64,000 nt of DNA from an uncultured Eubacteriales bacterium (lineage in GTDB: Bacteria > Bacillota > Clostridia > Oscillospirales > Acutalibacteraceae), in NCBI GenBank assembly GCA_934454125.1, contig CAKSFA010000008.1:1-64000 (forward strand), written 5' to 3'. Position 1 is the first letter of the stretch. Each line of letters starts with the position of its first letter. The notes beneath the pieces were generated by a model, which did not search any database, had not been told where the DNA came from, and worked only from the letters and a program-made list of their open reading frames with translations. This document shows, piece by piece, positions 23,626 through 31,740 of this stretch. Made by a program: the position numbers and the translations under genes.

Positions 23626-23657
23626 AATTCCGCCCGACAAAGCCTTACCGGACGGAA
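23626..23657 (-). terminator. Terminator after the DUF1858 gene
   Basis: Minus-strand hairpin with TTCCG/CGGAA and CCG/CGG steps, then TTTTC. It separates the DUF1858 gene from trmK. Confidence 0.6.
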
Positions 23658-23681
23658 ATGCATATTGTTATTTCAACAAAT

Positions 23682-23885
23682 TTATTTACCTGCAAGGTGT
23701 TTGTTAATTTTTTCAAGCATTTCGTCCACGTTTACACCGTGTACCATACATGCTTGCTCCAAAGATTCACCACGCGCAGACGGACAGCCAAGACAATGCA
23801 TCCCCATCTCCAAAAAGAACGGTGCTGTGTCCTGATCCATATCGAGAATATCTCCAATCAATGTTTCTTTTGTAATTGCAGCCAT
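23682..23885 (-). CDS. DUF1858 domain protein
   Basis: 67 residues, the whole DUF1858 domain and nothing more. The pattern ITKETLIGDILDMDQDTAPFFLEMGMHCLGCPSARGESLEQACMVHGV is typical; CLGC is the conserved Cys pair, suggesting a redox or metal role. The domain is found alone and fused to hybrid-cluster or Fe-S proteins in anaerobes; its function is unknown. AGGAGG lies 9 bp before ATG. Single gene with its own terminator. Confidence 0.88.
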   Translation of the reverse strand: MAAITKETLIGDILDMDQDTAPFFLEMGMHCLGCPSARGESLEQACMVHGVNVDEMLEKINKHLAGK

Positions 23886-24039
23886 TTGTACTTCCTCCTA
23901 TTGCAACAATGTGCTTCTATTATAATACCCACCGCGCATGATTGCAATACATTTTCATGTTTTTCACCACCATACAGCAACATCTAACTTTTTTACAAAG
24001 AAAAAGCATATAAAAAACCGACAAATACAGTAGCATAAA

Positions 24040-24059
24040 TACAAAAAACATGCTATACT
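24040..24059 (+). promoter_or_regulatory. Extended -10 promoter inside an inverted repeat
   Basis: TGCTATACT (24051-24059) is an extended -10. The arms TAGCAT (24031-24036) and ATGCTA (24050-24055) form an inverted repeat that overlaps it, so a dimeric repressor could control the recombinase gene downstream. The -35 is poor. Confidence 0.4.
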
Positions 24060-24091
24060 GACCGTGAACAACCACACAAGGAGGCCCTGAC

Positions 24092-25072
24092 TTGAAACAG
24101 GACGTATTTTCATCCACACCACCCATTATCAAAGAATTTTTGGGTTATCTGGGCACTGTTAAAGGCAAATCTCCGCTAACGGTAGAAGAATACTTTTTGG
24201 ACTTGCGCACCTTTTTTCGATATATGCTGCAACAACGCGGAGATGTATCACCACAAACCCCATTTGATGAAATCAATATTTCCAGCATCAACTTAACATT
24301 TATTGAAAGCATAACACTGACAGATGTATATGAATATATGAATTTCATTAGCACTCAGCGCAAAAACAAAGCCTCCACTCGATCTCGTAAAGTCTCAAGT
24401 CTACGCACTTATTTTCAATATTTAACCAACAAAGCCGGCAAACTGAAAAATAATCCAGTTGCTGAACTGGAAACACCAAAAACAAAAAAAGCTTTGCCTA
24501 AATATCTAACGCTTGAGCAAAGTATTGAATTGCTAAACGCCACAGATGGACCTTACCAAAGCCGTGACTATTGCATTCTTACCTTGTTTTTAAATTGCGG
24601 CATGCGCCTATCTGAACTGGTGAGCATAAATCTGTCAGATATCAACCATCAGGATCGTGTAATACGTATCACGGGTAAAGGCAATAAAGAACGCCTTGTC
24701 TACTTAAATGACGCATGTGTCAGTTCGATCAACAGCTATTTAAAAAATCGCCCTGTAAACGGTATCCTCGACCGAGACGCACTGTTCATCAGTCGCGAGC
24801 ATAAACGCATTAGCCCAAAAACCGTGCAGGCAATGGTCAATAAATATTTGAAAAAAATCGGTCTCGGCAGTGCAGGCTACTCGGTTCATAAGCTGCGCCA
24901 TACTGCCGCTACACTGATGTATCAATACGGAAATGTGGATATTCGTGTTCTCAAAGATATTTTGGGACACGAAAATTTGGGTACAACAGAAATTTACACA
25001 CATATTTCAGATACACAAATGAAAAAAGCATCCGACTCTAATCCTCTCTCAAAAATAAAACAAAAAAAATAA
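24092..25072 (+). CDS. Tyrosine recombinase, XerC/XerD-like
   Basis: 326 residues. SAM-like core-binding domain at about 10-115, then the catalytic domain with NCGMRLSEL (Arg), GKGNKER (Lys), SVHKLRHTAATLM (His, Arg), LGHENLGTTEIYTH (His, Tyr). All six active-site residues are in place. It may be a Xer protein for chromosome-dimer resolution or an orphan integrase. TTG start, with AAGGAGG (24078-24084) 7 bp upstream. It is transcribed towards a second recombinase gene at 25096, which shares the terminator between them. Confidence 0.88.
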   Translation: MKQDVFSSTPPIIKEFLGYLGTVKGKSPLTVEEYFLDLRTFFRYMLQQRGDVSPQTPFDEINISSINLTFIESITLTDVYEYMNFISTQRKNKASTRSRKVSSLRTYFQYLTNKAGKLKNNPVAELETPKTKKALPKYLTLEQSIELLNATDGPYQSRDYCILTLFLNCGMRLSELVSINLSDINHQDRVIRITGKGNKERLVYLNDACVSSINSYLKNRPVNGILDRDALFISREHKRISPKTVQAMVNKYLKKIGLGSAGYSVHKLRHTAATLMYQYGNVDIRVLKDILGHENLGTTEIYTHISDTQMKKASDSNPLSKIKQKK

Positions 25073-25097
25073 AAACAGACTTAATAAGTCTGTTTTT
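25071..25097. terminator. Bidirectional terminator between the two recombinases
   Basis: AAAAACAGACTTA / TAAGTCTGTTTTT with a 1-nt centre serves both convergent genes. Confidence 0.9.
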
Positions 25098-25983
25098 ATA
25101 CTTTTGCACGCGGATGACAATTATGATATACCTCTTTAAAGTGTGCATCCAATAGTTGTACATACACTTGGGTCGAAGAAATATCAGCATGACCAAGCAT
25201 CATTTGAATATCTCTCAGATCTGCACCATTCTCCAACAGATGCAGCGCAAAAGAATGACGCAGCGTATGCGGAGTAAACTCTTTGGTAATCCGTGCTTGC
25301 TCCGCATAACTCTTTACAATCTTCCAAAATCCCTGCCGTGTTAATCGTTTGCCATTTAGATTTACAAATAACGGCTGCTCGTCTCCTTGCATACCAATCA
25401 TGGGACGCACACGTTTTATATATGTTGTAACTGATTTAATCGCCGTACGATATATCGGTATGATTCGGTCTGCTTTTCCCCTACACAACAGCATACCTGT
25501 TTTCATATCCACATCCTGCAAATTCAATTGCACTAACTCCGTTGCCCGAATCCCTGTTGCGTACAGCAATTCCAAGATTGCTTTGTCACGACAACCTTTG
25601 GTGGTTTTGGTGTCAGGTTGAGCTAACAAACGTTCAATTTCTGCACCGTTTAAAAAGTAGGGCAGTTTTTTCTGCATTCTAGTAGTCCTCACTTGCTTTG
25701 CCGGATTACTAGTCAATCGATAGCGCTCCATCAGGAAGCTATAAAAACAACGTATCGACGCCAGACGACGGGTAATTGTTGCATCTGAGCGGTTTTGTAC
25801 AGCCAATTCCTCTACATACAGACGCATCGTTTCGTCATCTGCCTGTAACACGTCTGACAAGCTGCGCGTTTGTAAAAACATCAGAAAATGCTGAACGTCC
25901 CGCCGATATGATTGCATGGTATTCTGCGAAACTGCTCTTTGCTCAACCAAATATGTCTGAAACTGTGCAAGATAGCTCTGCAT
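25096..25983 (-). CDS. xerD: Site-specific tyrosine recombinase XerD
   Basis: 295 residues, standard XerC/D size. N-terminal core-binding domain (MQSYLAQFQTYLVEQRAVSQNTMQSYRRDVQHFLMFL), then the catalytic residues in ATGIRATELVQL, GKADRIIP, FTPHTLRHSFALHL and LGHADISSTQVYVQL. It resolves chromosome dimers at dif with a partner recombinase, possibly the convergent gene at 24092. ATG at 25983 has GGGAGAAG upstream. It follows spoIIM by 23 bp; spoIIM near xerD is a conserved Firmicutes arrangement. Confidence 0.92.
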   Translation of the reverse strand: MQSYLAQFQTYLVEQRAVSQNTMQSYRRDVQHFLMFLQTRSLSDVLQADDETMRLYVEELAVQNRSDATITRRLASIRCFYSFLMERYRLTSNPAKQVRTTRMQKKLPYFLNGAEIERLLAQPDTKTTKGCRDKAILELLYATGIRATELVQLNLQDVDMKTGMLLCRGKADRIIPIYRTAIKSVTTYIKRVRPMIGMQGDEQPLFVNLNGKRLTRQGFWKIVKSYAEQARITKEFTPHTLRHSFALHLLENGADLRDIQMMLGHADISSTQVYVQLLDAHFKEVYHNCHPRAKV

Positions 25984-26006
25984 ATCTTCTCCCATACCCC
26001 TTCCTG

Positions 26007-26702
26007 TCAAAATGTAAAGAAACCGGCAATGCACACTGCCAGTGCTGTGTCGGTAATCGCCCCAGCAACCAAAACACCTGTTAAGATTGAAAACCGAAAA
26101 AAAAATGTACGCACCCCATTATTCTCCGGCTCTTCTTGCGCTCGTCGTTTATTGCCAAGTGGAATTTTTCGTGAGAATAGGACGCTCTCCCTTGCACCGA
26201 GTAAAATAGTTATAAGACATAGAAATGCTCCTGGTAAAATTACCAGTAAGTGAAACAAAAAACCGGAAAATCCGTAGGTAGCATATAAATAACCTGCTGT
26301 AAGCCCCATACCAAAACCACGAAACAACGGCGCCAGTGGAACACAATATGCTCCCCACACCGAAAGTCCGCATAAAAAGCAAAACAGCAAAAATAAAAAC
26401 GAAGAAGCAAGTGACGCTGTAAACACTGCAAGCAAAGGTAAGGTTCCGCGCGCCTGTATGTTACTAAAAAACACAAAATCCAGCATCTTAAGTAAGCTGT
26501 AATCTGCATGACGTATATATAAAGCGCCCAACAATACACCTGTAGCAGCAAAAAGTCCCATCAGAGTAATCAAAAATCGTCCGCGTAAAATTCCCGCAAA
26601 TCCGGCAATGCAACCCTTTGTACCGCTTCCGCGGTGTAGCGCTCTACCCCGTGCTCGCGGCATTTTTGCAAAAAATAGGTTTGTCCGTCTCATGATATCC
26701 AT
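26007..26702 (-). CDS. spoIIM: Stage II sporulation protein M-like membrane protein
   Basis: 231 residues with about five membrane helices. SpoIIM, with SpoIID and SpoIIP, drives forespore engulfment. The basic N-terminus is longer than usual (RRTNLFFAKMPRARGRALHRGSG), then LITLMGLFAATGVLLGALYIRH, and the conserved GFGMGLTAGYLYATYGFSGFLFHLLVILPGAFL block of the family. Start is uncertain between ATG 26702 and ATG 26693; GGGGGA is just upstream. Upstream of xerD. Confidence 0.85.
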   Translation of the reverse strand: MDIMRRTNLFFAKMPRARGRALHRGSGTKGCIAGFAGILRGRFLITLMGLFAATGVLLGALYIRHADYSLLKMLDFVFFSNIQARGTLPLLAVFTASLASSFLFLLFCFLCGLSVWGAYCVPLAPLFRGFGMGLTAGYLYATYGFSGFLFHLLVILPGAFLCLITILLGARESVLFSRKIPLGNKRRAQEEPENNGVRTFFFRFSILTGVLVAGAITDTALAVCIAGFFTF

Positions 26703-26759
26703 AGTCCCCCAAACAAGTTGTCTGGTTCATCTTTATGTCTACCACAAACCATTTATGCA

Positions 26760-27566
26760 TTATTTTCCCAACTCTTCGGCACGCCTGGTACAGGCTTGCA
26801 TTGCATTATCTACCGTTTCTTCCAGTTGACCGGCGTAAAAAACCTCCAATGCTGCCAGCGTAGTACCTCCTTTAGAAGATACCATATTGATGAGTTCCTG
26901 CGGCGTTTTTCCTGAATAAACCAGCATACCTGCACTGCCGATCATCGTTTGCACAATCAATGGTAACGCTGTTTCTCTGGCAATTCCCTGTCGTTCGGCG
27001 CTGTCCAGCATTGCCTTGGCAAATAAATAAAAATATGCAGGACTACTGCCGTTTATTGCAATTACCGCATTCATCTGCGTTTCTTCCAACTCTGTTACTG
27101 TGCCACAGCAAGAAAAAAAGGACTCTGCCGTTTCAAACATCTCATCGGTCACACCCACGCTGCGACACATCGCAGTAGCTCCCTGGCCTAACAGTAATGG
27201 TGTATTGGGCATTGTACGGATCACCGGGCAGTCACATTCCAACGCATTGCGAATATAATCGGTTGAAATACCAGCTGCAATCGAAATCAGCAATGTTTGC
27301 GGTGTTACCGTGCCCTTCACAGCAGTCAGCACTTCTTCAAAACTCTGCGGTTTTACCGCCAAAACAAGAATCTGACATCCCTGAGCCAACGCCTGCAAAG
27401 AATCGGCAACCTGCACCCCCTGTTGCGCAAATACTTCGCACTTCTCAGCATTGATGTCAAACACAGCAATCTGCTGTGGCTGCAAAGCTGCAGAGCTAAT
27501 GATGCCATTGATAATCGCGGTTGCCATATTGCCCGCCCCGATAAATCCCAATTGCGTCTGTTCCAA
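26760..27566 (-). CDS. proC: Pyrroline-5-carboxylate reductase
   Basis: 268 residues. Last step of proline synthesis, NAD(P)H-dependent. Rossmann start LGFIGAGNMATAIINGI, then VLAVKPQ, CPVIRTMPNTPLLLGQGATA, and the dimerisation block INGSSPAYFYLFAKAMLDSAERQG...VSSKGGTTLAALE that marks ProC. TTG at 27566 is favoured because AGAAGGGG lies 5 bp upstream; ATG at 27590 has no ribosome-binding site but remains possible. Confidence 0.94.
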   Translation of the reverse strand: MEQTQLGFIGAGNMATAIINGIISSAALQPQQIAVFDINAEKCEVFAQQGVQVADSLQALAQGCQILVLAVKPQSFEEVLTAVKGTVTPQTLLISIAAGISTDYIRNALECDCPVIRTMPNTPLLLGQGATAMCRSVGVTDEMFETAESFFSCCGTVTELEETQMNAVIAINGSSPAYFYLFAKAMLDSAERQGIARETALPLIVQTMIGSAGMLVYSGKTPQELINMVSSKGGTTLAALEVFYAGQLEETVDNAMQACTRRAEELGK

Positions 27567-27707
27567 GCTGTCCCCTTCTTTTCCGTTCATTTTATCGCTT
27601 TCTTATCATAATACTTTTACTTGTACTGCGCAAGACATAATTCGGCTTTTTTATCTTACCCACAAGGATTACTGAGAAATTGTGGCGATGTTCTACAAAT
27701 TGACTAG

Positions 27708-27744
27708 TAAAAAAGAGACGTTTCCTTTCGGAAACATCTCCTAT
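27708..27744 (-). terminator. Terminator of the SCIFF maturase gene
   Basis: Minus-strand stem GAGATGTTTCC / GGAAACGTCTC (one G-T pair) with GAAA loop, then TTTTTT. Confidence 0.9.
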
Positions 27745-27757
27745 TTTAGCATATGCT

Positions 27758-29116
27758 TTAAGACATCAAAGCTGCCTTCATCATAATGGCACATTCAATG
27801 CGTTTTTTTTCTAAGTCACACGAGAGTTTATGTGATTTTAAAATATCACCCTCATACTGCCAGCTGCTTGCCGCACAGCCGCCGCTGCAATAAAATTTCG
27901 CCCAGCACTGTTTGCAGTCTTCTTTGCTATAAACATTTGTTACAGCAAACTCCTGCTTCATTGGGATATTAAATGTATCTTCCATGATATTGCCCATTTT
28001 CCACTTTTCCTCGCCTACAAACTGGTGGCACGGATAGATATCTCCCTCCGGCGTAATACAAACATACTCATTGCCGCAACCACAACCACGCAGACGCTTG
28101 ATTGCACATGGTCCCTGCTCCAAATCGACCATAAAATGGAAGAAATTAAAGCCCTGGCCATTTTTCTTACGGTCAATCAAAATATTTGCCAGATTTTCAT
28201 ACTCGGCAAATGCTGCAGGCAAATCTTCCTCCTGCAAAGAATACGGTAGCTTTGGATCGGAAACTACCGGTTCTACTGAAACCTGCTCAAACCCTAATTC
28301 TGCCATATGTACGGCATCTTTTGCAAAATCAAGGTTGTGCTTAGTAAATGTTCCACGTACATAATAATCCTTGTCCCCTCTTCCGGCAACCAACTTTTGA
28401 TATTTTGGAACAATCGAATCATAGCACCCAGTACCGTCAGCACGCACACGCAGCATATCATTAATCTCCTTGCGACCGTCCAGTGAGAGCACTACATTAT
28501 ACATTTCCCGGTTCAGATATTCGATCACATCATCGGTTAAAAGCAGTCCGTTTGTCGTCATCGTGAAGCGGAACTGCTTATCATATAATTTCTCCTGGCT
28601 TCTGGCGTAGTCTACAATTTGCTTGACTACTTTGAAGTTCATCAGTGGTTCTCCGCCAAAAAAGTCCAACTCCAAATTGCGCCGGCTACCTGAGTTGGCA
28701 ATCAAAAAGTCGATCGCTTTTTTACCTACCTCCAGCGGCATTAACATTCTGCCGCAGCCAAAATCACCCTTTGCCGCAAAACAATACTCACACCGTAAAT
28801 TACAGTCGTGCGCTACATTCAGACACATTGACTTGACTGGCGCCTCTTTTAGCATAGCAGAAAAATTATGATAGCTATCTTCGGAGTATAACTGCCCTGC
28901 CTCTTGCAATTGCAGCAACTCACCGTAAGCTTCTTCCAGCGTATGCTTGTCATATTTCTTTTCCAGTGCTTCCATCATACCCTGAGGCGGCTCCTGCGGT
29001 ACGTTATCCTCTAAATAGTCCAGCATTTCATACGGCGCATCTTCAAACAAATGCACCGCGCCGCTATTGGTATCTAACACGATGCGAAAATCATTTAACG
29101 TATATTTGTGTATCAT
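27758..29116 (-). CDS. scfB: Radical SAM/SPASM maturase of the SCIFF ranthipeptide
   Basis: 452 residues. It installs thioether crosslinks between Cys sulfurs and acceptor residues of the SCIFF peptide. The N-terminal RiPP-recognition region (MIHKYTLNDFRIVLDTNSGAVHLFEDAPYEMLDYLE) precedes the radical SAM core with CNLRCEYC, then LDFFGGEPLMNF. The SPASM region carries auxiliary Fe-S cysteines: CAIKRLRGCGCGNEYVCITPEGDIYPC and CKQCWAKFYCSGGC. ATG at 29116 (MIHKYTL) has GGGAG about 10 bp upstream. The precursor gene is directly upstream at 29340-29191. Confidence 0.95.
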   Translation of the reverse strand: MIHKYTLNDFRIVLDTNSGAVHLFEDAPYEMLDYLEDNVPQEPPQGMMEALEKKYDKHTLEEAYGELLQLQEAGQLYSEDSYHNFSAMLKEAPVKSMCLNVAHDCNLRCEYCFAAKGDFGCGRMLMPLEVGKKAIDFLIANSGSRRNLELDFFGGEPLMNFKVVKQIVDYARSQEKLYDKQFRFTMTTNGLLLTDDVIEYLNREMYNVVLSLDGRKEINDMLRVRADGTGCYDSIVPKYQKLVAGRGDKDYYVRGTFTKHNLDFAKDAVHMAELGFEQVSVEPVVSDPKLPYSLQEEDLPAAFAEYENLANILIDRKKNGQGFNFFHFMVDLEQGPCAIKRLRGCGCGNEYVCITPEGDIYPCHQFVGEEKWKMGNIMEDTFNIPMKQEFAVTNVYSKEDCKQCWAKFYCSGGCAASSWQYEGDILKSHKLSCDLEKKRIECAIMMKAALMS

Positions 29117-29146
29117 TTTTCTTTGTCTCCCGATTCTGTGCAAAAA

Positions 29147-29174
29147 TTCAGGGACAGCACACGCTGTCCCTGAA
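29147..29174 (-). terminator. Attenuator-type terminator between SCIFF peptide and maturase
   Basis: A 12-bp perfect stem TTCAGGGACAGC / GCTGTCCCTGAA with a 4-nt loop, followed on the minus strand by TTTTT. It should cut most transcripts after the peptide gene. Confidence 0.85.
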
Positions 29175-29190
29175 AAGTGAATGACCTGAA

Positions 29191-29340
29191 TTATCTGTTG
29201 TCCTCGTTCTCACATTTTTGGTTGGCAACGGTGCAAGAAGTTTTACAAGCGGATTGGCAGGATGCCTGGCACTCTCCGCATCCACCTTTTACAGCGCTTT
29301 GCTTCAGGGTTGCTCTGTTCAATGTTTTGATTTGTTTCAT
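29191..29340 (-). CDS. scfA: SCIFF ranthipeptide precursor (six cysteines in forty-five)
   Basis: 49 residues. The sequence opens MKQIKTLNRATLKQSA (leader) and continues VKGGCGECQASCQSACK and TSCTVANQKC. Six Cys at positions 21, 24, 28, 32, 36 and 43 match the SCIFF family, whose members are crosslinked by the adjacent radical SAM enzyme and linked to quorum-type signalling and metabolism in Clostridia. AGAGGAGATG lies about 10 bp upstream of ATG. It is easily missed because of its length. Separated from its maturase by a strong hairpin terminator. Confidence 0.95.
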   Translation of the reverse strand: MKQIKTLNRATLKQSAVKGGCGECQASCQSACKTSCTVANQKCENEDNR

Positions 29341-29407
29341 TTGCTGCTCATCTCCTCTTTATCAACACTACCCGCATTATAACATATCCAAATCAAAAAT
29401 AAAAGGC

Positions 29408-29821
29408 TTATTTTACTTTTTTCCGTCGATTTACCGCTAAAACGCCGCCAAACGCTCCACCGGCCAGCATCAATAAAAAGCGAAGCACTGCCGAAACCGT
29501 AAACGCTCCACCGCCTGCACAGATAGAAGAAACCAACACACAGACAAACAAAACAAGCCCGCACAGCAACCCCATTACCATACCGCGGCTTTTGCATAAT
29601 CGAGCCGCCAAAAAGCCTGCAAACATCGCACTTGCTGCCGCAATACCGATGCTAACTGCCTGCACGGCCTGTGAGGGCACTTTTTGCAGTACTACAAACA
29701 AAAAAGCACATGCCGCCAACAGCGCCGCACACAAACCCAGCCCTGCAATACACCCGATGAACAAATATTTCATGCATCTGCCAACCGAACCGCTTGCCCC
29801 TTCTCTGCTTTTTTTCATCAA
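29408..29821 (-). CDS. TIGR04086 family membrane protein
   Basis: 137 residues with four membrane helices (about 18-44, 52-72, 80-103, 108-128) and a basic tail (VNRRKKVK). It matches the TIGR04086 family, often found next to SCIFF loci and yajC in Clostridia; function unknown. Translation may start at the TTG (29821) or the adjacent ATG (29818). The Shine-Dalgarno GGGGGAG is buried in a hairpin arm, see 29825-29878. Confidence 0.82.
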   Translation of the reverse strand: MMKKSREGASGSVGRCMKYLFIGCIAGLGLCAALLAACAFLFVVLQKVPSQAVQAVSIGIAAASAMFAGFLAARLCKSRGMVMGLLCGLVLFVCVLVSSICAGGGAFTVSAVLRFLLMLAGGAFGGVLAVNRRKKVK

Positions 29822-29824
29822 AAA

Positions 29825-29878
29825 CTCCCCCTCGTTTGAATACCTTTATAAAAAAGTATTCACAAGCGGGAGTTTTTA
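29825..29878 (-). terminator. Hairpin after yajC that also hides the next ribosome-binding site
   Basis: Minus-strand AAACTCCC...GTGAATAC pairs with GTATTC...GGGGGAGTTTTT. The 3' arm and T-run make it a terminator, and the same arm holds the Shine-Dalgarno of the TIGR04086 gene. Confidence 0.65.
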
Positions 29879-29903
29879 TGATGCCTAGCACAAGCATCTA
29901 AAA

Positions 29904-30323
29904 TTACGATTCCTTGGTATCGTCCTTTTTGGTACCGAATAAGCCCTTTTTCTCTGCCGGTTTCTCAGAAGCTGGTTCTGTAGCAGCTTGTTGTACGCGC
30001 TCTAACGGCGTTTCAACTGAGCTGATCGCCCAACGTTTCAAGCGCAGTTTTTGACGGTCTGTACCCGTTTCAATAATAATGGAGTCGCTTTCCTCCTTTA
30101 CAGCCACAATGCGCCCTACAATGCCGCCAATGGTTGTAATCTCATCGCCTATCTTTGCATTTTTGCGGTTCTCTGCATCTTTCTTTTTCTTTTTTGACTG
30201 CGGACGGAATAATAGAAAATACGCACCAAGACCGACCAATCCGTAAATGATCAGCATCATCCACCAGCTCATGCCACCACCAGATTCTGCCGCTGCCTCC
30301 AACGCCAAAATGTTATCCATCAT
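29904..30323 (-). CDS. yajC: Preprotein translocase subunit YajC
   Basis: 139 residues. Accessory subunit of SecDF-YajC. One membrane helix (about 18-40: MSWWMMLIIYGLVGLGAYFLLF), then RPQSKKKKKDAENRKNAKIGDEITTIGGIVGRIVAVKEESDSIIIETG, the canonical YajC domain. The C-terminal 35 residues are Lys/Glu/Pro-rich and not conserved. GGAGG lies 10 bp before ATG. It follows tgt, a classic tgt-yajC order. Confidence 0.94.
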   Translation of the reverse strand: MMDNILALEAAAESGGGMSWWMMLIIYGLVGLGAYFLLFRPQSKKKKKDAENRKNAKIGDEITTIGGIVGRIVAVKEESDSIIIETGTDRQKLRLKRWAISSVETPLERVQQAATEPASEKPAEKKGLFGTKKDDTKES

Positions 30324-30396
30324 CTCTTTAGCACCTCCATATTGTTACAGTTCATTATAGCAAGATTTACCTATGCTTGCAAGCCTAAAATTAACT

Positions 30397-31536
30397 TTAT
30401 ATTCTGCGCCCTACCAGCGGTAAAGTTTCTTGATAGAACGTTTCAAACGTCTTATTTTCCAGAACTGTGCGAATCCTTTCCATCAATGTATTATAAAAAT
30501 ATAAATTATGCATCACTGCAAGACGCATTCCCAGCATTTCTCGGCTTTTGAGCAAATGGTGCACATATGCTCGTGTATGATGGATGCATGCCGGACAAGC
30601 ACAACCCTGCTCAATCGGGCTCTCGTCTTGTGCATATTTGGCATTGAGCAGATTACGGCAACCCTGCATTGTAAACACGTGACCATGCCGAGCGTTACGC
30701 GTTGGCATCACACAGTCAAATAAATCTATACCGCGGTACACTGCTTCTAAAATATTGGCCGGTGTGCCTACACCCATCAAATAACGCGGCTTGTTGACAG
30801 GCATTTCCGGCTCTACCGCTTCAATAATCTGATACATCTCCTGTGCTGTTTCTCCCACCGCAAGACCACCAATGGCATACCCATCTAGATCCAACTCCCG
30901 GATTTGCTCCATATGCTGACAGCGCAGATCTTCATATGTACTACCCTGATTGATACCCCACAACCATTGCGATTGATTCAGCGTATCGTGTCGGGCATTC
31001 AATTTTTCAAGTGCATCGCGGCAACGATATAGCCAGCGCAATGTTCTTGCGCAAGATTGCTCTACATAGCCGTATTCTGCAGGGTTTTCAATACATTCAT
31101 CGAATGCCATTGCGATTGTGGAGCCGAGATTGGACTGGATTAGCATACTTTCTTCTGGACCCATAAAAATTTTTCTGCCATCGATATGCGATGCAAATGT
31201 TACGCCTTCTTCTTGAATATTACGCAATTTTGCCAACGAAAACACCTGAAAACCGCCACTATCGGTTAAAATCGGGCCGTTCCAATTGGTAAATTTGTGC
31301 AAACCACCCAATGCTTTTACGGTTTCATCACCTGGACGCAGATGCAAATGGTATGTGTTGCAAAGCTGCACCTGGCAATGCAGCTCTTTTAAATCTAATG
31401 CAGAAACTGCCCCCTTGATCGCTCCGCAGGTGGCAACGTTCATAAAAGCTGGCGTTTGCACTGTGCCGTGCGGCGTGACCATTTCGCCGCGACGTGCTTT
31501 GCCCTGCTGATTTAAAATGCGAATACGTTCTTTCAT
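30397..31536 (-). CDS. tgt: tRNA-guanine transglycosylase
   Basis: 379 residues. Exchanges guanine-34 for preQ1 in GUN-anticodon tRNAs. The nucleophile region is ILTDSGGFQVFSLAKLRNIQEEGVTF; SHIDG, GGLAVGE, RYLMGVGTPANILEAV and the second Asp in GIDLFDCVMPTRNARHG are intact. The zinc site is CACPACIHHTRAYVHHL. AGAGGAG precedes ATG. queA, the next enzyme of the pathway, lies 1.7 kb away on the same strand. Confidence 0.97.
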   Translation of the reverse strand: MKERIRILNQQGKARRGEMVTPHGTVQTPAFMNVATCGAIKGAVSALDLKELHCQVQLCNTYHLHLRPGDETVKALGGLHKFTNWNGPILTDSGGFQVFSLAKLRNIQEEGVTFASHIDGRKIFMGPEESMLIQSNLGSTIAMAFDECIENPAEYGYVEQSCARTLRWLYRCRDALEKLNARHDTLNQSQWLWGINQGSTYEDLRCQHMEQIRELDLDGYAIGGLAVGETAQEMYQIIEAVEPEMPVNKPRYLMGVGTPANILEAVYRGIDLFDCVMPTRNARHGHVFTMQGCRNLLNAKYAQDESPIEQGCACPACIHHTRAYVHHLLKSREMLGMRLAVMHNLYFYNTLMERIRTVLENKTFETFYQETLPLVGRRI

Positions 31537-31740
31537 TCCCGGTTCTCCTCTTTGTGTTTGGCAGCATTTGCCGCAGAATCATTGATGAAATTTATTGTAA
31601 CACAAACCGGCGCTGCTTTCAAAGCCTTTGAAGCAATGCTGCAAAAACCGCGTAAATACGCCGTTTTTTGTAATAGAAAATCTTGCATATCTGCCAAGCT
31701 GGCTTGCATATGGTAAACAACAACGAAAGGAGTTGCTGCA

